Shown here: positions 5,489-10,000 of the stretch, in pieces | Layout: each line of letters begins with the position of its first letter | How positions within the stretch are numbered: the stretch's first letter is position 1 | Source of the DNA: Aquifex sp964425585 | Lineage (GTDB): Bacteria > Aquificota > Aquificia > Aquificales > Aquificaceae | Direction: 5' to 3' | NCBI GenBank assembly: GCA_964425585.1 | Contig: CAYRMG010000045.1 | Coordinates: 1 to 10,000, forward strand | DNA length: 10,000 nt | Program-made: the position numbers and the translations under genes | The notes under the pieces: generated by a model | Database searches by the model: none | What the model saw: the letters and a program-made list of their open reading frames with translations, nothing else | What the model was told of the DNA's origin: nothing

Positions 5489-7339
5489 ATGAGCAAAAGT
5501 TTAGGGATAAAGTTAGTAATTCTGTGGGGAGTGAGTGTAATCGCGATACTCGCATTTAGCTTTTACTCGGTAAGAGAATCCGCATTGAAACCCGCAAGGG
5601 AAAAAGCTTATACCGTTGCGGAAGTCGTAAGGAGTGCTTTAACTACCCTTATGCTTACAAACTCTATGGATAAAAGGGATATATTCCTCTCCCAGATAAT
5701 GAATATGGAAAATCTTAAAGAAGTAAGGGTTTTGAGAGGAGAAGCGGTAACAAGGCAGTTCGGTGAAGGAAAACATTACGAATCTCCCGTTTATACTATA
5801 GAGAAGGAAGTTCTTGCATACGGAGAACCGAGGGAGGAACTTATTGAATCAATAGAGAGGGTTCTTTACCGTGTGGTAATACCCTACAAAGCGGAACCTA
5901 CGCCATCAGTTAACTGTATGGCGTGTCACAACGTAAAGAGGGGAGAAGTTCTCGGGGCTATCTCAATAACTATGGACATAACTCCTTACAGAAACTTCGG
6001 GCTTTTCATTTGGGGAACGCTGGTAGGTATAGTTTTTATTGTAAGCTTTATATCCCTGTATATTGTATGGAGGAACTTCAAGTCTCTTAGCAACTTCCTT
6101 GTGGAAATCGCAAACCTGTTCAACCAGTTTGAAAAAGGAAACTTCGGGGTGAGAATAAACCTGGCAAAAGTTGAGAAGGATTTCCTACCCCTTGCTGAAA
6201 GGATAAATGAAGTTGTGAGCACTTTGAATAAACTTCTGAGAAGCATAAGACAAAAGGTCTACACCCTTCTCGGATACAACCTTATGGAAACGGAGAACGA
6301 GGTAAGGGATACGGAAAAGATAATAGACGAGCTTGTGAGAATATCACAGTTCAAGAGAACCGTAGAGCTTGATGCAACAAAGGAAGACGTCTACAGGAGA
6401 ATAGAAAGCGTCCTTTCGGACTACATGAGCCTTGATAAATTTTCTATATACGAGGTTACGGATTCAAATACGATTGAGAAGATTGCGGTAAAGGGAAGGG
6501 AAAGCTGGTGCACAAACGTTATTTTTGAAAAACCCGAAGAGTGCAGGGCAAAGAGAACAGGACACGATGTAGACTCGGAGGAGTTCAGATGTGTTTGTCC
6601 TAACTTTGCAATGTGTGAGGAAAATGCGGAAGGTTTTTGTTATTACTGTATTCCCGTAAACGTAGGAGGAAAGGTGGGAAACGTAGTTCAGATAGTTTAT
6701 GAAAAGGAAATGAAAGACTTCATAAAGCTCATAATTCCTTATATAAAGGGATACCTCAGGGAAGTTTCCCCCGTTCTTGAATCCAAGAGGTTAATGGAAC
6801 AACTCAGAAAACAATCTTACATAGATAAGTTAACGGGTGCTTTCAACAGACGCTTCCTTGAAGATATTTTGGATAAACTTGTCTCTCAAGCTCAAAGGAA
6901 AAACGCAAATATAGGTGTTCTTATGGTTGACGTTGATTTTTTCAAGGAGGTTAACGATACTTTCGGCCATGATGCGGGTGATGAAGTATTAAAACAGGTT
7001 GCAAGAATTATAAAGGAATCAATAAGGAAGTCCGATTACCTGATAAGATACGGAGGGGAGGAATTTCTGGTTCTCCTTACGGACGTAAAAGATGGATATG
7101 CGCAGGAAGTTGCGGAAAAGATAAGAAAAAGGATTGAGGAAACACCCATCAGGCTACCCAACGGAACGGTCATAAGGAAAACTGTGAGCGTAGGTGTTTC
7201 GGAATTTCCTAAGGACTGTAACGGTAAGTTTTGGCAGTGTGTTAAGTTTGCGGATGTAGCCCTCTACAGAGCAAAAGAGGAAGGGAGAAACAGGGTTGTA
7301 AGGTTCAAGCCCGAGATGTGGAAGGAAGAAGAGTATTAA
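5489..7339 (+). CDS. Membrane diguanylate cyclase with extracytoplasmic c-type heme motif and cytoplasmic Cys-rich region
   Basis: Predicted to make cyclic di-GMP from two GTP in response to an envelope and/or redox signal. Order along 616 residues: membrane segment 9-28; extracytoplasmic sensor about 29-168 ending in CMACH (143-147), the c-type heme attachment motif, then a GEVLGAISITMDI strand as in heme-containing PAS-like sensors of chemoreceptors; membrane segment about 171-193; HAMP-like helices about 195-250; a GAF-like region with seven cysteines (341, 352, 368, 370, 376, 384, 387); and a GGDEF domain from about 455. The active site is GGEEF at 522-526. The inhibitory I-site RKSD (513-516) is at the correct five-residue distance, so product inhibition is likely. 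Two more cysteines (577, 584) lie near the end. GAAGGTG precedes the ATG. rfaE1 follows 11 bases after the stop. Cyclase call sure; heme and metal binding inferred. Confidence 0.93.
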   Translation: MSKSLGIKLVILWGVSVIAILAFSFYSVRESALKPAREKAYTVAEVVRSALTTLMLTNSMDKRDIFLSQIMNMENLKEVRVLRGEAVTRQFGEGKHYESPVYTIEKEVLAYGEPREELIESIERVLYRVVIPYKAEPTPSVNCMACHNVKRGEVLGAISITMDITPYRNFGLFIWGTLVGIVFIVSFISLYIVWRNFKSLSNFLVEIANLFNQFEKGNFGVRINLAKVEKDFLPLAERINEVVSTLNKLLRSIRQKVYTLLGYNLMETENEVRDTEKIIDELVRISQFKRTVELDATKEDVYRRIESVLSDYMSLDKFSIYEVTDSNTIEKIAVKGRESWCTNVIFEKPEECRAKRTGHDVDSEEFRCVCPNFAMCEENAEGFCYYCIPVNVGGKVGNVVQIVYEKEMKDFIKLIIPYIKGYLREVSPVLESKRLMEQLRKQSYIDKLTGAFNRRFLEDILDKLVSQAQRKNANIGVLMVDVDFFKEVNDTFGHDAGDEVLKQVARIIKESIRKSDYLIRYGGEEFLVLLTDVKDGYAQEVAEKIRKRIEETPIRLPNGTVIRKTVSVGVSEFPKDCNGKFWQCVKFADVALYRAKEEGRNRVVRFKPEMWKEEEY

Positions 7340-7350
7340 GATATCTCCCT

Positions 7351-8313
7351 ATGCTGGAACTAAAAAGAGTTGAAGAGTTATTGAAGAAGCTAAAAAACTT
7401 AAAAGTTCTTGTGGTGGGAGATATTATTCTTGACGCATATCTTAAAGGAAAAGTTGAAAGAATCTCTCCCGAGGCTCCCGTTCCCGTTCTTGAAGTTGAA
7501 AGCGAAGAGTTTAGACTAGGGGGTGCGGCAAACGTTGCAAAGAACCTGAGCTCCCTAGGAGTTGAAACCTATCTTTGCGGTGTAATAGGAAAGGATGAGG
7601 AGGGAAAGGTAATAAGGGAGCTTTGCAAGGAAAGCGGTATTAACTTTTTTCTGGTTGAGGACGAAAGACCGACTACGAAGAAAACCCGCATAGTTTCAAT
7701 GAACCAGCAACTTTTGAGGGTTGATAGGGAGAGCAGAGAAAGAATAAAGGGAAAAACCCTTGAGGCGGTTCTTGACTGTATAAGGGAACTTGAGGTTGAT
7801 GCTGTAATTATTTCGGACTATGCAAAGGGAGTTATTACCGATGAGGTAATAAAAGAAATACTTAAAAAGGATGTGTTCACGAGTGTGGACCCGAGACCCA
7901 AGAATAAGTATATGTATAAAGGGGTTGACCTTGTTACACCCAATGAAAAGGAACTGATAGCTATGACGGGAGAGGGGAAGATTGAAGAGGTCGGGAAGAA
8001 ATTAAAAGAAGAGCTGCATTTAAAAACGCTAATTGTTACAAGGGGAGAGAAGGGAATGAGCTTATTTCTGGGGGATGAAGTTAAGCATTTCCCCGCAAGG
8101 GCGAGAAAAGTTTACGACGTTACGGGGGCGGGTGATACCGTGATAGCCTCGGTAACCGCATTTAAAACAGCGGGAGCAACGTGGGAAGAGTGCTGTGAAC
8201 TGGGAAACATTTGTGCGGGTATAGTTGTGGGGGAATTCGGAACGGCAAGCGTCACACCCGAGAAGCTGTTAGAAGAGATAAGGATTTTAAGCCTCAAGAA
8301 CGGCACCCCTTGA
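7351..8313 (+). CDS. rfaE1: D-glycero-beta-D-manno-heptose-7-phosphate kinase (RfaE/HldE kinase domain only)
   Basis: Phosphorylates heptose-7-phosphate at C1 with ATP in the ADP-heptose pathway, which supplies the LPS inner core; cytoplasmic. From the ATG at 7351 it has 320 residues and is a ribokinase (PfkB)-type fold. Visible: VVGDIILD near the start, RISPEAPVPV, GGAANVA at 57-63, MNQQLLRVD, SDYAKG, TPNEKE, and DVTGAGDT at 256-263 with Asp262 as catalytic base. It aligns closely with the kinase half of E. coli HldE and stops where the adenylyltransferase half would begin, so a separate RfaE2/HldC is expected elsewhere. A GTG at 7318 would add 11 residues and overlap the cyclase gene; I prefer the ATG because the protein then begins as in relatives, though neither start has a good Shine-Dalgarno. 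Probably co-transcribed with the cyclase. Its end overlaps ilvD by 27 bases. Confidence 0.92.
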   Translation: MLELKRVEELLKKLKNLKVLVVGDIILDAYLKGKVERISPEAPVPVLEVESEEFRLGGAANVAKNLSSLGVETYLCGVIGKDEEGKVIRELCKESGINFFLVEDERPTTKKTRIVSMNQQLLRVDRESRERIKGKTLEAVLDCIRELEVDAVIISDYAKGVITDEVIKEILKKDVFTSVDPRPKNKYMYKGVDLVTPNEKELIAMTGEGKIEEVGKKLKEELHLKTLIVTRGEKGMSLFLGDEVKHFPARARKVYDVTGAGDTVIASVTAFKTAGATWEECCELGNICAGIVVGEFGTASVTPEKLLEEIRILSLKNGTP

Positions 8314-9954
8314 GGCGGAACTCACAAGCTTTGCATACCTTCTTAGCCATGAGCTTTCTATCTTCTTTTGCTTCGGCCTGAAGTTTTCAAGCCTTCTTTT
8401 TAACTCTTCCTCGGGAATAAGGAGTTCTATCCTCCTTTTAGGAATATCTATGAGTATCTCGTCTCCGTCCTGAACAACTCCTATGGGACCCCCGGCTGCA
8501 GCCTCGGGAGATATGTGTCCCACGCACGCTCCCCTTGTTCCCCCCGAAAATCTCCCGTCGGTTATAAGGGCTACCTTATCCCCGAGACCCATACCCATGA
8601 TAGCGGAAGTCGGAGAAAGCATCTCTCTCATTCCGGGTCCACCTTTTGGCCCCTCATACCTTATTACCACAACATGACCCGGTTTAACTTTACCCCCGAG
8701 TATACCCTCTATTGCTTCCTCTTCCGAGTCAAAACATATTGCCTTGCCTTTAAAGGTAAGCATTTTCGGGTCAACCCCTGCGGTTTTAACAACCGCACCT
8801 TCCGGAGCGAGATTCCCGAAGAGAATGGCTATTCCACCATCCTTTGAGTATGGATTATTAAGGGTTCTTACTACTTCACCGTCGGGTTCCGGAGCTTCCT
8901 CAATTATATCCTTCAATCTTTTACCGCTTGCGGTTATTCTATCGGTATGAAGAACACCGAGTTTTGAGAGTTCCCTCATTATCGTCGGAATTCCCCCTAC
9001 CCTATCCAGGTCTTCTATGTGGTAATGGGATGCTGGAGAAATCTTACAAAGCGTAGGCGTTCTTTTTGATATCTCGTTAATCTTTGAAAGGTCGTAATCT
9101 ATTCCCGCTTCCCTTGCTACCGCAAGGAGGTGAAGTATTGTGTTTGAAGAACCTCCCATGGCTATATCAACCGTGAAGGCGTCGTCTATTGCCTCCTCCG
9201 TTACTATATCCCTCGGCTTTATATTCTTCTCAAGGAGATTGAATAAAGCCTTTACAGCATTCCTCGCGAGGATTTCCCTCCTCGGGTCTACGGCAAGTAT
9301 TGTTCCGTTTCCCGGAAGGGCGAGTCCCAGAACTTCCGTTAAGCAATTCATTGAGTTTGCCGTAAACATTCCCGAACAGCTTCCGCATGTGGGACAAGCT
9401 GAAGCCTCTATAACTTTCAGTTCTTGCTCAGTCATTTCTCCCTTCTTTACCTTTCCTATACCCTCAAATACGGATATGAGGTCTACCTTTTGACCGTTTA
9501 CCTCTCCCGCGAGCATCGGACCTCCGCTGATGAATACCGTGGGAACGTTTACCCTTAAGGCTCCCATGAGCATTCCGGGGACAATTTTGTCACAGTTCGG
9601 TATACATATGAGGGCATCAAGCTGATGGGCGTTAACTACCGTTTCTATTGAGTCCGCTATAAGCTCCCTTGAAGGAAGGGAGTAATGCATTCCCTCGTGT
9701 CCCATAGCTATACCATCGTCTACACCTATTACGTTGAACTCTATGGGAACACCGCCGAGTTTTCTTACCTCTTCCTTTATAGGTTCAACGAACTCCCTAA
9801 GGTGAACGTGCCCGGGAATAATGTCTATGTAAGAGTTGGCAATTCCTATAAGCGGTTTGTCAAAATCCTCATCCGAAAGACCGCAAGCCCTGAGAAGTGC
9901 CCTGTGAGGTGCCCTCTCTATACCCTTCTTTACTTTATCACTCCTGTATTTCAT
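8287..9954 (-). CDS. ilvD: Dihydroxyacid dehydratase
   Basis: Dehydrates 2,3-dihydroxy-isovalerate and 2,3-dihydroxy-3-methylvalerate to the 2-keto acids in valine, leucine and isoleucine synthesis; cytoplasmic iron-sulfur enzyme. The 555 residues are normal length for the IlvD/Edd family. Visible: PGHVHLR at 47-53, VDDGIAMGHEGM at 78-89, SRELIADS at 95-102, NCDK at 120-123 (Cys121 cluster ligand, Lys123 the likely carbamylated Lys), CPTCGSCSGMFTAN at 187-200, and GRFSGGTRGACVGHISPEAAAGGPIG near the end. The PGHVHL loop is like E. coli IlvD and lacks the Cys of plant-type [2Fe-2S] enzymes (TCNMHL), so an oxygen-sensitive cluster is possible; that is inference. The start fits the family (KYRSDKVKKGIERAPHRALL). 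No Shine-Dalgarno is seen in the 46 bases before it. Convergent with rfaE1. Confidence 0.96.
   Translation of the reverse strand: MKYRSDKVKKGIERAPHRALLRACGLSDEDFDKPLIGIANSYIDIIPGHVHLREFVEPIKEEVRKLGGVPIEFNVIGVDDGIAMGHEGMHYSLPSRELIADSIETVVNAHQLDALICIPNCDKIVPGMLMGALRVNVPTVFISGGPMLAGEVNGQKVDLISVFEGIGKVKKGEMTEQELKVIEASACPTCGSCSGMFTANSMNCLTEVLGLALPGNGTILAVDPRREILARNAVKALFNLLEKNIKPRDIVTEEAIDDAFTVDIAMGGSSNTILHLLAVAREAGIDYDLSKINEISKRTPTLCKISPASHYHIEDLDRVGGIPTIMRELSKLGVLHTDRITASGKRLKDIIEEAPEPDGEVVRTLNNPYSKDGGIAILFGNLAPEGAVVKTAGVDPKMLTFKGKAICFDSEEEAIEGILGGKVKPGHVVVIRYEGPKGGPGMREMLSPTSAIMGMGLGDKVALITDGRFSGGTRGACVGHISPEAAAGGPIGVVQDGDEILIDIPKRRIELLIPEEELKRRLENFRPKQKKIESSWLRRYAKLVSSASRGAVLEA
8291..8316. terminator. 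Perfect 8-bp inverted repeat at the rfaE1/ilvD tail overlap, candidate terminator
   Basis: GCCTCAAG (8291-8298) and CTTGAGGC (8309-8316) form a perfect stem around a 10-base loop. Read on the minus strand, for ilvD, the stem is followed by TTAAAA, only a poor U tract; on the plus strand nothing U-rich follows. It sits on the stop codons of both genes, where a terminator would be expected, but it also encodes the last residues of both proteins. Confidence 0.35.
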
Positions 9955-9993
9955 GTATATAAAGGTAAACGCTTTATACGGAATCAGGCAAGG

Positions 9994-9999
9994 TATAAT
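9994..9999 (+). promoter_or_regulatory. TATAAT box pointing out of the window
   Basis: A perfect -10 hexamer on the plus strand, 40 bases from the ilvD start. The best upstream partner is TTTATA (9973-9978) at 15 bases, a poor -35. It may serve a divergent gene beyond the window edge. In the same 46-base stretch the minus strand has TTGCCT (9991-9986), a possible -35 for ilvD, without a convincing -10. Tentative. Confidence 0.2.
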
Positions 10000-10000
10000 T

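Noticed and set aside
7318..7350. GTG start at 7318 for rfaE1, adding 11 residues inside the cyclase gene
   Set aside because: The extra residues have no counterpart in known kinases and no ribosome site precedes the GTG. The ATG at 7351 fits the family better, though not proven.
9140..9493. Plus-strand 117-codon frame opposite ilvD (and shorter ones at 8483-8950)
   Set aside because: Each is an antisense frame of a strongly conserved enzyme with no recognisable domain or own ribosome site.
1..10000. CRISPR array, insertion sequence, prophage or riboswitch
   Set aside because: No spaced direct repeats, transposase motifs, terminal inverted repeats or structured leader were seen; spacers are too short to hold them.

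Overview
The window looks like chromosomal DNA of a hyperthermophilic Aquificales bacterium, most likely Aquifex aeolicus or a close relative. The evidence is extremely tight gene packing with almost no spacers, Lys/Glu-rich proteins with heavy AGG/AGA and AAG/GAA codon use, and a tRNA gene embedded between protein genes. FrdA, ManC, RfaE1 and IlvD proteins are also of the Aquifex type. The organism call rests on recognition and style, not on a database search. Seven protein genes and one tRNA gene fill the window, and no stretch over 50 bases is without a gene.

Layout. (1) Positions 12-1724, plus strand: FrdA/SdhA flavoprotein. It meets the next gene tail to tail, and both genes use one palindromic TTAA for their stop codons. 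(2) Positions 5459-1721, minus strand: a continuous cluster read as manC (mannose-1-phosphate guanylyltransferase with a C-terminal cupin), a helical protein of unknown function ending in a DUF309-like domain, a CAU-anticodon tRNA, and a membrane-anchored SurA/PpiD-like folding factor. The stop codon of the DUF309 gene lies inside the tRNA, and the folding-factor gene starts 20 bases after the tRNA CCA end. (3) Positions 5489-8313, plus strand: a membrane diguanylate cyclase with an extracytoplasmic c-type heme motif and a cytoplasmic cysteine-rich region, followed 11 bases later by the heptose-7-phosphate kinase rfaE1. (4) Positions 9954-8287, minus strand: ilvD (dihydroxyacid dehydratase), converging on rfaE1 with a 27-base overlap of coding ends that carries a perfect 8-bp inverted repeat.

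How the genes may work together. FrdA belongs to the (reductive) TCA cycle or respiratory fumarate/succinate chemistry, and IlvD to branched-chain amino acid synthesis. ManC (GDP-mannose), RfaE1 (ADP-heptose) and the SurA/PpiD-like factor all serve the cell envelope: surface polysaccharide, LPS core and secreted protein folding. The diguanylate cyclase, divergent from manC and upstream of rfaE1, sits between the two sugar-nucleotide genes and could connect redox sensing to envelope state; this link is inference from position only.

Points most worth a second look: the two cysteine/heme sensing regions of the cyclase, the stop codon inside the tRNA, the degenerate metal site in the ManC cupin, the shortened parvulin segment, and the unknown helical half of the DUF309 protein. 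No CRISPR array, insertion sequence, rRNA or riboswitch was seen.
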